DNA of 64,000 nt. Source: Budorcas taxicolor (lineage: Eukaryota > Chordata > Mammalia > Artiodactyla > Bovidae). Of the stretch, positions 22,190 through 34,229 are shown one piece after another. The notes below the pieces were generated by a model that saw only the letters and a list, made by a program, of their open reading frames with translations, ran no database searches and had not been told where the DNA came from. The DNA lies in the NCBI RefSeq assembly GCF_023091745.1, contig NC_068933.1, positions 19,720,001 to 19,784,000 of the forward strand, read 5' to 3'. Made by a program: the position numbers and the translations under genes. Positions within the stretch are counted from its first letter, which is position 1, and the number at the start of each line of letters is the position of its first letter.

Positions 22190-22584
22190 TATCTGGAATA
22201 CTTTTTCATCAAGGTATAATTGATATATATTAGTTTCAATTATATGTGTTAGTTGCTCAGTCGTGTCCGACTCTTTGCGACCCCACAAACTAGCCTGCTA
22301 GGCTCCTCTGTCTGTAGGATTTCCTAGACAAGAATGCTGGAGCGGGTTGCCATTTCCTTCTCTAGTTTCAAGTATACAACACAATGACTCAATATTTGTA
22401 TATTTGCAAAATGATCGCCATAAATCTAGTTAGCATCCATCAGCATATATAGTTATAAAATGTTTGTGATGAGAACTTTTAATATGTCTTCTGTTAGCAA
22501 CTTTCACATATGCAGTATAATGTTATTAACTATAGTTACCATGACCATGCTCTATATTATCCCCCCATGCTTATTTATTTTTAA
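22190..22584 (-). mobile_element. L1 LINE 3' UTR, split by a Bov-A
   Basis: In complement this matches the old L1 3' UTR, ending at the left with catcaaggtataattgatat. Further landmarks are acacaatgactcaatatttg near 22379 and 'gttattaactatagttacca' near 22525. It is a separate copy from the L1 at 21200-21600, because the order would be wrong for one element. Confidence 0.8.
22245..22362 (-). mobile_element. Bov-A monomer SINE
   Basis: One A unit in complement, from tgtgttagttgctcagtcgt to gttgccatttccttctc. TSD of 14 bp with one mismatch: tagtttcaattata at 22231-22244, tagtttcaagtata at 22363-22376. It lies inside the L1 3' UTR. Confidence 0.94.
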
Positions 22585-22665
22585 CTATAGCAGTTAGTTT
22601 TTGCTGTGTAACAAACCATCCCAGAGCATAGTATCTTTAAATAGTAATCATTTTGTTTAGCTTGT
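22585..22665 (-). mobile_element. MLT1-type LTR end fragment
   Basis: The motif 'gttagtttttgctgtgtaac' followed by aaaccatcccagagcatagt matches the complement of the MLT1 3' end (the sense motif is ..gcagcaatagataac..). Only the terminal piece is recognisable. Confidence 0.55.
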
Positions 22666-23682
22666 AATTAATACTTTTTAGAATCTGCGATTGTCTCTGT
22701 CTCCTCATCTATAAAATTGTAGCTTAAATATATCTAAAAATATATTTTCTATTCACACATATGTCATTTAGACAGAAAAATGGGAAGATGAAGCATTAAG
22801 CTTCTGTCATATTGCTATAGGAACTAGAACTCCATGTATTTGATTTTTATCAGTGAGAATTAATCATATATTTTATGTGGTTAAAATAAGAAAAGGAGAA
22901 AAAATAAATTGATTTATTTCTTAAGCTTTAGTTTGAAAAAGAAGCAGGCATAGTTATAGGTATACTGTGATCTGGCACTTAGCCAGATCTTTAAAGGAAC
23001 ATTTATGTTAAAAACTGAGAGGAACATTAATAAACAGTATTTGATTGACCATGATAAAGACTGTCCCTAAACAGACTCCTGTGCCAAGTAGTGATCTTTA
23101 CCGAACACTGCAACCCATATTGATTGCTTTGGAGACTGTTTTAAATTGTATTACTTTAAGAATCTCCTTAATTTAAAACTCTTAGTTTTCTCTGTAACAT
23201 ATTTTCTCGTATTTTTATCTTTAGTGCATTTCAACTTTTCCTCTAAAATGTAACTAATACTTTTTCATATAAAGTAATATTTATGGTTATCTAGAGCATT
23301 ATGATACGATTTTGAGGCAAAGTTTACATTTTCCTTGGTTCAGTTTCAATTTGATAACATTTATAAGTTGGTTTTAGTGTGGAACCCAGATAGAAATCCA
23401 GTAATTAATCCCTGCCTCCTATTTGATGAAATCCTACAGAGATCAAAGGATAACGTGTTAGCCATATAGGAATACAATAGTTAAAGCCCAAGGAGCCAGA
23501 ACTATTCAGAAGTTCCAAAGTTACCCATCAGACTTTGAACAAGAGAAAAACTGACAAGTTTAAGGGACTAAACAAAATATCTTCCTAAAACAACTGTTCA
23601 TAGGTAGCCTCTATATGGGTATTTTACCTCAATACAACAACACAGGTTTCATGGTGGCTTTGTAGCATATTTATATTTTGGT
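22666..23682. other. Unassigned AT-rich sequence
   Basis: No gene or confident repeat recognised over about 1 kb. Confidence 0.5.
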
Positions 23683-23692
23683 AAAAACTAAA

Positions 23693-23910
23693 CAGGCCTT
23701 CCCTGGTGGTTTAGTGGTAAAGAATTTGCCTGCCAGTGCAGGACATGTGGATTCAATCCCTGGATCGGAAAGGTCCCCTGGGGAAGGAAATGGTAACCCA
23801 CTCCAGTATTCTTGGCTGGGAAATCCCACGGACAGAGGAGCCTGGCAGGTTATATAGTCCATGGGGTCTCAAAGAGTCAGACAAAACTTAGCCACTCAAC
23901 AACAGCAACA
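23693..23910 (+). mobile_element. Bov-tA SINE
   Basis: Head aggccttccctggtggttta, box-B-like gtggattcaatccctggatc, A body and an (aac)n-like tail. Imperfect 10-bp TSD: aaaaactaaa at 23683-23692, aaaagctaaa at 23911-23920. Confidence 0.94.
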
Positions 23911-24171
23911 AAAAGCTAAAAAACAGCCTAGATTCTCTCAAAAACAGATGTGTATTGAAATCTGGTAAGTTCTCACATTATATGCTTCAAGAGCATCTTG
24001 TGTTCACCTTCAGTACTTTGCACAGTTTAAATGATTTAATTATTTTGAAACAGTTTATTTAATCTGTCTTTCCAGCAGTACCATTAAGTATTCAGGAAAG
24101 AGTGGTATCTCTTTTGTCTAAAGCCATCTCCACATAAGCACTCAGTGTCCAGCACTCAGTGTTTATTGGCT

Positions 24172-24505
24172 AACTGCAAGGAAATCAAATGAGTTGATCC
24201 TAAAGGAAATCAGTCCTGAATATTCATTGGAAGGACTGATGCTGAATCTGAAGGTCCAATACTTTGGCCACCTAATACAAGGAGTGTGACTCATTAGAAA
24301 AGACCCTGATGCTGGGAAAGATTGAAGGTAGGAGGAGAAGGGGACGACAGAGGACAAGATGGGAGATAGCTAGATGGCATCACTGACTCAATGGACATGA
24401 GTTTGAGGAAGCTCCTGGAGTTGGTGAAGGACAGGGAAGCCTGGCGTGCTGAAGTCCATAGGATCACAAAGAGTTGGACATGACTAAGCGACTGAACAAC
24501 AACAA
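24172..24505 (+). mobile_element. BovB LINE 3' end, short
   Basis: It covers the last coding part, from LQGNQMS-like (ctgcaaggaaatcaaatgag) to the tail ctgaacaacaacaa. It has the 'gaatattcattggaaggact' and 'gggaaagattgaaggtagga' variants of an older BovB subfamily, and an extra 7 bases (ggagata) near 24361. Confidence 0.93.
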
Positions 24506-24506
24506 G

Positions 24507-25394
24507 CATTAAGCTGAATGTGTGTTGAAATCTTTTTAGCATTTGTGGTTTAGGGTGGTGGAAAGCTTATTAGAGTTTAAAATTAAACTTCAGTAAAATT
24601 TTTAGATTACCCCTGGAGTTTTGTTTAAAGGCTGATCTTTCAAAAACTGCAGTAGGTTTTCCGTGTACTTGCTAATAGACTATTTTTATAAAGTTACCTT
24701 CTTCCACAATAAAGTCCTCTCTATTAACTTTCTTTTCAAGTCTTTCAGTGACATTACTTTGTCTCATCACTAAACTTCCTGCATCTTTAGGGCCAGGACT
24801 TGGTTTTTCCAATCAGGACTCAAGAAATACTTACTGATTGACTGCTTGGTTGAATGAATAAAAAATTATCAGTTTATTATTGATTTAAATGTCCTTATTG
24901 GGTGGGCTTCTACATAGAGGAGAATTCTTAAGCAAAACTTATATTTGATTTTAATATATTCCCTCTAGTCCTCTTGGTGAGAAGAGAAAAGTTATGAAAT
25001 ATTTAATACAGTATAAAAAACATGACTTATTTATAAATAAAACTAGCCAGAACTCAGTATTTGAATAAGTGCTGTCACCATCTAAGCACTTCCTTTAAAA
25101 ATAAACTATTCTTAAATTTTAGCCTAAGTATACATGTAGGGAATGCCTTAAATTTTGAGAATTAATTTTGATGATTAATTTTGGTAAAGCCATCTTGTTG
25201 TTATGATCTAGCAAAATTAGTATTCTCATGAGGGTCATAATCAGACTCTCATTGAAAAAAAGACTTCTAAATTCATTTTTCAGTAATGATTGTTCATTGA
25301 ATAAGTGCAAAATGTTTTGTCTGATTATTTGAAGAAAACTTGACCGATAGATTCTATTGTTTCTACTGATAAAGTCTAATTATGGTATAATACT
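24507..25394. other. Unassigned sequence
   Basis: No gene recognised. A faint L2 3'-end likeness exists near 24790-24860 (a 'gggccaggacttggtttttc' stretch and a gattgactg..ttgaatgaat end), too weak to call. Confidence 0.4.
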
Positions 25395-25560
25395 TCAGAA
25401 TTTATAAAGTGTATTTTCATGTTATATCTCATGTCATCCTCAAAGCCTTCTGGGTTATTTAGTATCTTCTTTATTTGACAGACTAGGAAACTAAAATGAA
25501 GAGGGATTAAGGGGTTACGTAGAACCTGCTAGTTTGTCAGTCCATGGACTTTATAGCTGT
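25395..25560 (-). mobile_element. MIR SINE remnant
   Basis: The motif atatctcatgtcatcctcaa and the 'acagactaggaaactaaaat' block match MIR in complement. The edges are soft. Confidence 0.6.
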
Positions 25561-26829
25561 TTTGTAGGAAAAGTAGGACACTATTCTTCATATTTGTATT
25601 GGTATATTTCCCAAATGGACAACACAGGTTAAGATGGTTCTGTTTCCTACATATTTTGGATAGAAAAACTAAGCATCATAAAACAGTGTTTCCATGATCC
25701 CAAGGTGATGGATTCAAAGATAAATAGAACAGAAGGAATAGAATGTGGCTCAAGCAGGGGATTAAAATTCTCACAAATGTTTGGGAATTCTTCTTTCAAC
25801 TTCTTTGGTTTGTAGTTGAGCTTTTTAGCCACTAATTATGAAGTTTTAATGATGTATACCATTGTAAGAGAATAAAGGAAAAAATGCCATAGTAAAAGTT
25901 GACTGGAAAAATCTATTGTTTTCTTCTTTTTCTTAGACTCTCTGTCTTTATATATGTACTCATGTTCTCACATGGCATTTGCTTTCTTATCTACTGATAC
26001 ATAACATTTTAATCTTGAATCCCTCATTTATTGAGAGCTTGCCCTCATGTTCATAAAGGAGTATTTTTATTTCAAAAAATTAACTTTAAATAGGATCTTC
26101 GATATAGATTTTACCTTGTTACAGCAGGATTTTATCATGCAGTACACTTTCTTTTACCAAGTATATAACTTGAGAAAAAGATTTGAAAGAGCTGGTTCAT
26201 CCAGTTTCATTTAAGAGCTTCTACATGACCCTAGAGGGCAGCTGTGGCCCTTGGATTTTACTAAAAGAAATAAACTTGTCTAAGAAAATCCCAACTTGTT
26301 ATCTAAATTTAAGACACTGGCAAGCATTTGACCCTGATGGTCCTAATAAAACGTGATAGTAAACATATGAAGAACTATTCCTTTTGTTTTTCTTTCTCTA
26401 TTGCTCAAACTTCAAGCAACATGAAGTAGGATTAGAACTTTTTGATTTTTGATATTTTAATGCTACAAAAATGAATAAGGGACATATTCATCTCATGTAT
26501 TGATACACTAATATGTTCATTATTTAAATTTATGTTTGTAAGCTCTAATAGAAATGTTGAACATTTTAGAATTGTAATTTCTTTAATCCTCTGTGTCTTT
26601 ACAAGGACAAATTCCAGGAAATGATGCCAAAAGATTACCTAACTGTGATATGCTAATTTGTTGTAAAATTTGGAACCTGATGCAAAAAAAAAAGAGAAAT
26701 ATTTCATTTATTTTGGGTAATATTTAGAATAAAATAATAAAGAGAATCAATGCTAATATTCAGGATTTAAACTAAGTAGAAGTTATGGAATCTTCTGTGT
26801 AATTTCAAGATTTGCATTTACTCTCTCCT
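25561..26829. other. Unassigned AT-rich sequence
   Basis: No gene or repeat recognised. A short A run lies near 26682-26694. Confidence 0.5.
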
Positions 26830-26955
26830 TGCCAGTTAATTAATTAAGCAAATATTTATTATATACTCTTCGCCAGGCTTTTTTCTAGGCTCTTGAGATT
26901 TATAGGTTAATAAAACAGAGATAAATTCTGCCTACCAGGCACTTGTGTGTGAAAC
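26830..26955 (-). mobile_element. L2 LINE 3' end, antisense
   Basis: The order aagcaaatatttattatata, ccaggcttttttctaggctc, 'ataaaacagagataaattct' and 'gcctaccaggcactt' matches the L2 3' end in complement. Confidence 0.65.
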
Positions 26956-27456
26956 ATATTAACATTTTATACACATTTATGTTGTGTGCATGGTAATAGA
27001 TTTTATAATATAGTAGACAGAGCCTTTTATTCATTATGCAGAAAAATTTTTGCAAATGCACCCAGTGTGGATTTCAATTTTTTGTTAATACAAAAAATTT
27101 CCTTTCTTGATCTTAGTGAACCTAATAATTATGAAGTTATAAATCCTAAAAATGTAATAACCTGATATGGAAGATGGATGAGAGAAACTAAGTTCTTAAG
27201 TTTTAACTTAAGAGTTTCTAAGCAACACTAACCCATGTTATTATTATGATAATCATCAACCGTGTGGTGCTTATTTTTTTTCTTGGTGAAGTGGATTTGT
27301 AGAGCCCTAGAGGACCAGTGTGGCTTATAGTAGCAGAGGTCTGCACACTCCTTTTAAATCAAACAAGATGTCCTTGTGGGGCATCTTCATCTATTGATAG
27401 GAGAGTGGAAAAGAAAGTGATTCCCCCAACCCCCAGGGCTGTTCACGTTGTCATTT
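26956..27456. other. Unassigned sequence left of the solo LTR
   Basis: No gene recognised. The last 140 bases before the LTR could hold further retroviral sequence, but I saw no primer-binding site or coding motif. Confidence 0.4.
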
Positions 27457-28064
27457 TGTTACTGAACTTGGTCTACTTGCCCGTAAGCAGCAAAGGCAGT
27501 TGTTGGCACCAGGCTGTAATGAAGGAAAGTGCAGTGTTTATTGAAGCGTGCCAAGCAAGGAGAACAGGCAGTTCATGCTTAAAAGACAGAACTCTCTGAT
27601 GGCTTTCAGGGAACGATTTTTAAAGGCCGCATTTGGTGTGAGGGCTGCAAGGACTGTCTTCTGATTGGTTGGTCATGAGATAATGGGGTGATGTTTCAGA
27701 AGTTTTAATCATCAACCTCTAGTTCCAACAAGTCTGAGATCTATATGCTTGTGTGCTTGTGGTCAACATGGGCAAGGGCCTTAGTTTCTGCAAAATAACT
27801 CAGATACTCATCAGATTGTTACGTATATCCCTGGAGGAGGAACTAGGGATCTGAAGTATCATTCAAACTATTTTGCTTAACTGCTTTTTCTTTGTTTCTG
27901 CGTTCCATCACTTCTCAAATTAATAACTGCTTGAGTCTGCTCTATTGGAACTAAGGGAAGGTCTAAGAAACTAAAGCCTTTTTCCTACAAATAAGAAATG
28001 GGGGACACAGAGGTCTTGTTATCAGGGGAAGCTTTACAGTGTCCTGCTTGGTTTCAGTTTGACA
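27457..28064 (-). mobile_element. Solitary LTR of an endogenous retrovirus
   Basis: In minus-strand order there is a CCAAT box (complement of gattggttgg near 27664-27673), a TATA-like tttaaa (near 27617-27622) and a polyadenylation signal aataaa (complement of tttatt near 27538). That is the U3-R-U5 layout. Plausible TG..CA ends give about 608 bp: minus-strand start tgtcaaactg at 28064, end ..taaca at 27457. It resembles artiodactyl ERV LTRs as I remember them. No gag, pol or env is nearby. No clear TSD was seen, so edges are approximate. Confidence 0.6.
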
Positions 28065-29910
28065 ATATCTCTAGAAGAATATTTTATTTAAATATAAGAC
28101 AAGATTCCATTAAGCAAGTTATATATAGTACAGTGACCTTAAACACATCCTAATAAGTTTTATTCACTATAATTTATTTATATATTTATATAATATATAG
28201 AATATATTATTATATATTCGAATTCATGTTTATGAAATGACACTTATTGATGGTATATACTTTTTTCTATTTAGAAATATATTGAATAAAGATAAAACAT
28301 TTTAGGTGCATTTAAGAACATATAGAAAAGGTTTAAAAATTTTCTACATCAGTAACTAAATAGAATCAATGGTTATTTAAATGATTCTATCTCATTGTTT
28401 AGACACGATGAGACAACTTAGATAGTGACTCCAACAATCCCCTTCAAAAAGCCAGCATTTTACCCAACTTAAGCATTTTAGTTAAAAAAAAAAAAAAGAC
28501 CTTCTGTTCCTGTTGCTTTTGTCCCAGAATGAGGAGGGGAGTGAGGGAGGAGCCAACTGTAGAGCAAGCTTTTAAAAACAGACAGAATGATATTTTTCTT
28601 TAGAATGGGCAAGGAAGTTTCATTGAAAGAAACACATCTCAGGTAAAGCTAGTTTTCCTTTTATTCCTCTTAAAACTGGCTGGAGAGAGGTTCATTGTGT
28701 GCTCTACACTTTTTGTTCTGGGCACCTGAGCAGCGCACAATGTATCACCTATCAGTAGAACAAAAGATTCCTTCATCAGTGAAGTGGCTTGAGGAAGATG
28801 ACAGCTGCAGACTCATAGCCCCTCTAGGTAGCTACTCTGCTGACACAGAACAGGAAATAGACTATTCATGTGGACTCTTATGTCTAACCCTCTTTAATTT
28901 GAGTCAAGTAAGATTAGCTTCTTTCAAAATATATCCATGTTTAATAGTAATCCTAGACGTTTGTTTCTTATAAGATACTTGGTTATCTTTTTTATTTTTA
29001 AAGTTTTATTTATTTTTAAGTTAAAAAATAAATTGTATAATGTGTGTTTCACAGTAGAAATAATAACTATTTTTATTGAGTCAAAGAGTACTGGTATATA
29101 TTTTGAACACCTTACGTTTTAGAATAATATCGGCTCATTACAAATTATAATATAAAAATAATATGACATTAAATTATAATATAATAATACTATAAAAAGC
29201 AAAGAAAATTAGGAGGTTTTGTGCTAGTGATAGTGTAAAGGAGTATTAGAAGAAATATTTCATTGCCTGCAAAGAAACAATTTTAATTATACTTTAATTC
29301 TAAATATTAATGTTGTTATTGAGTAAATTTTTTTCTTTTTTATGTAAATGTAGTTATCCTTTTAGGATTCTAAGATTCTACTTATATCTCCACTAAACTA
29401 AAAAAATTCTGCTTGAAAGATCCCTAAAATGTAGAATTTCAAATTCTTGAGCATTTATGAAAGAACTGTTTCCTTAATAGCTCAAAGATTTTTTAGTTGC
29501 TATCTAGGTCACCCCATGTGAGAATAATTTAATAAGAATATTTTATGCATAAGAAGTCAGCACTGATCACATTTTATTTTATTCTGTTTTGTGTTTGCCG
29601 AATATAAATGTGTGAGTAATCATAGATTAGAATAATTATATATAATGATATTTATGCCCCTATAGACCCTAAGCCAAGACTGAAAACAGAATAATGTTAT
29701 TTATCTGTAGTATGATTAATTATAGACCCTTATTAATTTGGGATGCTCTCAAAGAAGAAAATTTATATTAAAAAATAAAATTTAGAAAAATAAAAAATTT
29801 TATAAACCACCCAGATTTATAGGCTGACTCTTATTGACTTAGTAAAATATGCCCTATAAAGATTCTTGTTGCAATAACCAATTAAGAATTGCTTCTATCA
29901 GTTTTTGCCA
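28065..29910. other. Unassigned AT-rich sequence with a possible exon
   Basis: Very AT-rich around 28140-28225 and 29120-29200. An A run lies at 28484-28498. It holds the splice-site-flanked segment 28528-28642, and an open frame of 92 codons at 28695-28973 without any motif I know. No repeat family recognised. Confidence 0.45.
28528..28642 (+). other. Possible internal non-coding exon (splice-site pair)
   Basis: A pyrimidine-rich tract ending in tttgtcccag lies at 28501-28527 and a donor-like ctcag/gtaaag at 28643. Between them are 115 bp. All three frames are closed by stops inside (the longest starts ATGAGGAGG and stops near 28605), so if it is an exon it is untranslated. Splice-like motifs also arise by chance. 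Confidence 0.2.
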
Positions 29911-29921
29911 GTTCTTTTGCT

Positions 29922-30115
29922 TGTTGTGTTTTGTCGCTAAGTCGTGTCTGACTTTTTGGGACCCCGTGGGGTGTCGCCTGCCAGCCTTCTCTTTCCATAG
30001 GATTTCCCAGGCAAGAATACTGGAATGGGTTGCCATTTCCTTTTCCAGGGGATCTTCCCTACCCAGGGATCAAACCCACATCTCCTACATTAGCAGGCAG
30101 TACCACTGAAGCAAG
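29922..30115 (-). mobile_element. Bov-tA SINE with degraded head
   Basis: In complement: A body from ttgtcgctaagtcgtgtctg to ttgccatttccttttccagg, then the head region with 'gggatcaaacccacatctcc'. The terminal head bases (aaggaagccc) are lost or changed. Confidence 0.88.
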
Positions 30116-30510
30116 CAGATGCTTCTGTGTATTTGAAAATAATTTCTTCTTTCCCACAATTTGGCACTGGTTTAGACACTGAGAATAGCTATAAATAAAT
30201 GATTTAAGTAAGTTAAATGATTGGTTGTAAGTGCTTTGGAATATTTCTTAGTCATTTAAATCATGGAATGATTAAAGTTTTATGACAGTATAATTGCAAA
30301 CTTAATACTTTGTGCAGATCTAATCTTCCATTTAGTGTTTTCTCATTTGCATCAGGTCAGAAAGTTGGTCCAACATTCAATTAAGTAGTATTTAAAATTT
30401 GGTATGCTGGTTCTGTTGTAATTTGGTACCCAATTTGTGTGTATCTATCATGAGTTTATCTAGATATATAGATTATATATTTAAATATATATGAATATAA
30501 ATATTATATA

Positions 30511-32119
30511 CAGAAGCAGAAGATATTAAGAAGAGGTGGCAAGAATACACAGAAGATCTGTACAAAAAAGATCTTCACGACCAAGATAATCACAATGGTG
30601 TGATCACTCACCTAGAGCCAGACATCCTGGAATGTGAAGTCAAGTGGGCCTTTGAGAGCATCACTATGAATAAAGCTAGTGGAGGTGATGGAATTCCAGT
30701 TGAGCTATTTCAAATCCTGGAAGAAGATGCTGTGAAAGTGCTGCACCCAATATGCCAGCAAATTTGGAAAACTCAGCAGTGGCCACAGGATTAGAAAAGG
30801 TCAGTTTTCATTCCAATCCCAAAGAAAGGCAATCCCAAAGAATGCTCAAACTACTGCACAATTGTACTCATCTCGCACACTAGTAAAGTAATGCTCAGAA
30901 TTCTCCAAGCCAGGCTTCAGCAGTACGTGAACCGTGAACTTCCAGATGTTCAAGCTGGTTTTAGGAAAGGCAGAGGAAACAGAGATCAAATTGCCAACAT
31001 CTGCTGGATCATGGAAAAAGCAAGAGAGTTCCAGAAAAACATCTATTTCTGCTTTATTGACTATGCCAAAGCCTTTGACTGTGTGGATCACAATAAACTG
31101 TGGAAAATTCTGAGAGAGATGGGAATACCAGACTACCTGACTTTCCTCTTGAGAAACCTATATGCAGGTCAGGAAGCAACAGTTGGAACTGGACATGGAA
31201 CAACAGACTGGTTCCAAATAGGAAAAGGAGTATGTCAAGTCTGTATATTGTCACCCTGCTTATTTAACTTCTATGCAGAGTACATCATGAGAAACACTGG
31301 GCTGGAAGAAGCACAAGCTGGAATCAAGATTGCTGGGAGAAATATCAATAACCTCAGATATGCAGATGACACCACCCTTATGGCAGAAAGTGAAGAGTAA
31401 CTATAAAAACTCTTGATGAAAGTGAAAGAGGAGAGTGAAAACGTTGGCTTAAAGCTCAACATTCAGAAAACAAAGATCATGGCATCTGGTCCCATCACTT
31501 CCTGGGAAATAGATGGGGAAACAGTGGAAACAGTGTCAGACTTTATTTTTTTGGGCTCCCAAATCACTGCAGATGGTGACTGCAGCCATGAAATTAAAAG
31601 ATGCTTAGTCCTTTGAAGGAAAGTTATGACCAACCTAGATAGCATATTCAAAAGCAGAGACATTACTTTGCCAACAAAGTTCTGTCTAGTCAAGGCTATG
31701 GTTTTTCCTATAGTCATGTATGGATGTGAGAGTTGTACTGTGAAGAAAGCTGAGTGCCGAAGAATTGATGCTTTTCAACTATGGTGTCGGAGAAGACTCT
31801 TGAGCGATCCAACCAGTCCATTCTAAAGGAGATCAGCCCTGGGTGTTCTTTGGAAGGAATGATGCTGAAACTGAAAATCCAGTACTTTGGCTACCTCATG
31901 CGAAGAGTTAACTCATTGGAAAAGACCCTGATGCTGGGAGGGATTGGGGGTAGGAGGAAAAGGGGATGACAGAGGATGATATCGCTGGATGGCATCACCG
32001 ACTCGATGGACATGAGTCTGAGTGAACTCTGGGATTTGGTGATGGACAGGGAGGCCTGGCATGCTGCGATTCATGGGGTTGCAAAGAGTCAGACACAACT
32101 GAGCGAGTGAACTGAACTC
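30511..32119 (+). mobile_element. BovB LINE, 5'-truncated, 1.6 kb
   Basis: It starts cagaagcagaagatattaag and ends gtgaactgaactca. Reverse-transcriptase landmarks: FRKGRGNRDQ, CFIDYAKAFDCVDH, motif B with one change (CQVCILSPCLF) and RYADDTTLM. Lesions: stop in PQD* near 30793, stop near 31398, a stop at 31614, and a 20-odd-base deletion near 31804 that removes most of the ESPLDCKE/VPWTARR-encoding stretch. A weak TSD may exist (aatattatata / aatatagatta). Confidence 0.96.
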
Positions 32120-32129
32120 AATATAGATT

Positions 32130-32162
<33 letters not shown>

Positions 32163-32175
32163 CACACACACACAC
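32130..32175. repeat. (CA)n microsatellite
   Basis: About 46 bp of alternating AC with one G interruption near 32156. It starts some 10 bp after the 3' end of the BovB. Confidence 0.97.
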
Positions 32176-32261
32176 CCTGGTCTGTATACCATGGGCCTAA
32201 TAAAAATGATCTTACACAAATCCAAGAAGAACAAATATACCTTGTCGCTATTAAAATATTC

Positions 32262-32363
32262 CTATTTTGGAGACTTCCTTGGTGGTTCAGTGGCTAAGAC
32301 TGTGTGCTCCCAATGCAGGGGGCATGGGTTCCACCCCTGGTCAGTAAACTAAGATCCTACACC
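32262..32363 (+). mobile_element. CHR-2-type tRNA-Glu SINE
   Basis: gagacttccttggtggttca, then the 'agactgtgtgctcccaatgc' block and 'ctaagatcctacacc'. This is the cetartiodactyl CHR head without a Bov-A body. TSD ttaaaatattc at 32251-32261 and 32364-32374; the likeness continues a few bases further. Confidence 0.85.
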
Positions 32364-32654
32364 TTAAAATATTCTCTTTTTATTTACTTTTCATAAGATT
32401 CTTATTAAATTAAAAATGCTAAAGCAGTCAAAAAGGAGTTTAGATTGAAAATTGAATTCTGAGGGTTTTTTAAAGTTAAATTTCTTTTAGTTAAGGACTT
32501 ATTTATGGCTGATGATTTTGCTGATGTTATTTGAATATTATTATGTTATATTCTCTCCATGATTTGCCTGTCTGTGATCCTGATCACCTTCTGTTTTAAA
32601 GACAGCTAACTCGTCTGTCTCCCAGAGCAATTGTTTTCCCTTACACAGCTGGAT

Positions 32655-32923
32655 GGAGAAGGCAATGGCACCCCACTCCAGTACTCTTGCCTGGAAAGTC
32701 ACATGGATGGAGGAGCCTGGTGGGCTGCAGTCCATGGGATTGCTACAAGTCGGACACGACTGAGCGACTTCACTTTCACTTTTCACTTTCATGCATTGGA
32801 GAAGGAAATGGCAACCCACTCCAGTGTTCTTGCCTGGAGAACCCCAGGGATGGGGGAGCCTGGTGGGCTGCCGTCTATGGAGTTGCACAAGGTCAGACAC
32901 GACTGAAGTGACTTAGCAGCAGC
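32655..32923 (+). mobile_element. Bov-A2 SINE
   Basis: It opens ggagaaggcaatggcacccc, has two A units with the cttcactttcacttttcac linker, and ends in a short AGC tail. TSD of 12 bp with one mismatch: acacagctggat at 32643-32654, acacagctgaat at 32924-32935. Confidence 0.96.
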
Positions 32924-32935
32924 ACACAGCTGAAT

Positions 32936-34229
32936 GTAGAATTCAGCCAGAAATAACTTTTTCAGAGTAGTCCAGGTTTCTTGTGTTCTACTCCATTCTC
33001 AAACTGTCCAGCCATATATGCACTGATCATAGTACAGTTGGAAGCAATATCATCTTTTCATTAACTATTTAAAAATCATTGATTAAAATGAGAAATTTGA
33101 GGGCTTTAGTAGTGGTCCTTATTCTCTCCACCAACCTCTTCTTAATCTCATTACCACTCCTGGAGATGTCAGCAAAGTAGTTAACTTTTTGTGATGAAAT
33201 ATAGATGACTCCTGTTAAGAGGAGGAGTATGTGTTGGTACTTTGAATGTTTGAATCATTCCATAAGACCCTACAAGCTTTTGCTGAAATTCTCTTCAAAG
33301 GATATTTTTAGTAATTTTTTTTCCCCATTACCAGAGCTTCACTTGTTTTCAATATTATTCTTTCAGGAAAAACAATGTTTATAAATTTCTTGAAAAGTAG
33401 AAGTTCTTAATGTGTTAGTGAAATAAGCTATAAGAAAATTAGAAAATGTAAAAAACTCTTAATTGAGACTTAGAATGATTGCTTATTCATGGCTGGTTAT
33501 CATAGCTCTATGAGAGCTGTGATATTTGGATGTCAGCTTTAATTAAAATAATTTTGTTTATATTAAATTTATTTCTTCAATTTTCGATCATGGACAAGAC
33601 ATTCTAAGGAGGAGATGTACTCCTAGAAGTTGTGCTGGTGGCCAACATGGAGACAGGCAGACGGGGGCTGGGGCAGCTTTGGTGCCCTGGATGCCCTCAA
33701 GGAAGCTGCAGGAACACTCCCCTCCATGAGAAAGCAGCCAAGAGCCCCAGGAGATAGCAGCAAGGAGGTGGGATGACTCCAACAAGGTGTTCATTTAAGC
33801 AAGTGTCATGATGTATTTCATGAGAGGAAACCACAGAGAAGATACTAATAGAAACTGTACAAGAGAAACTGTGTTACCTCATAACAACTGTGGGACTGGT
33901 ATTTCCTAAAGTTTCCCCAAACAAATGACGTTGCATGGGTTCTCGTTAAAAATGCCATCTGAGCCCCACGTCAATCCTCTTCATCCTAATCTAGGGGAAC
34001 TTCTGCCCTGGAATTTAGGACCTTGTGGAGAGGGAGTCTTTGAGGCCACTTTGCTCATTATGCAGGGAGGAAAAGTGAGAATGAGGGGAGTTAAATGGCA
34101 CTTAAATGGATTTCTGATCTCCTAGCTCCTTGAGACTGTTGGGAATGTGGGCAGCAGTGACTTGCAAGCAGCGATCTGTGTTCCTCATCAGGATACTGCT
34201 GCCTTTGTGCTTCCTCTGGCTTAAACATT
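32936..34229. other. Unassigned sequence
   Basis: No gene or repeat family recognised. The part 33590-33800 is notably richer in G and C than its surroundings and has a 68-codon minus-strand frame, without any domain I can name. Confidence 0.45.

Noticed and set aside
27318..27599. 93-codon plus-strand frame at the LTR edge as retroviral coding sequence
   Set aside because: It reads the LTR and its flank in the wrong strand, with no gag, pol or env motif. The LTR is solitary.
28695..28973. 92-codon plus-strand frame as a small gene
   Set aside because: No recognisable domain, no start context or splice evidence, and the length is unremarkable for AT-rich DNA. Not enough support.
33588..33794. 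GC-richer segment with a 68-codon minus-strand frame, possibly a processed pseudogene
   Set aside because: I could not link it to any gene, and no poly(A) tail or TSD was found. A protein search would decide.
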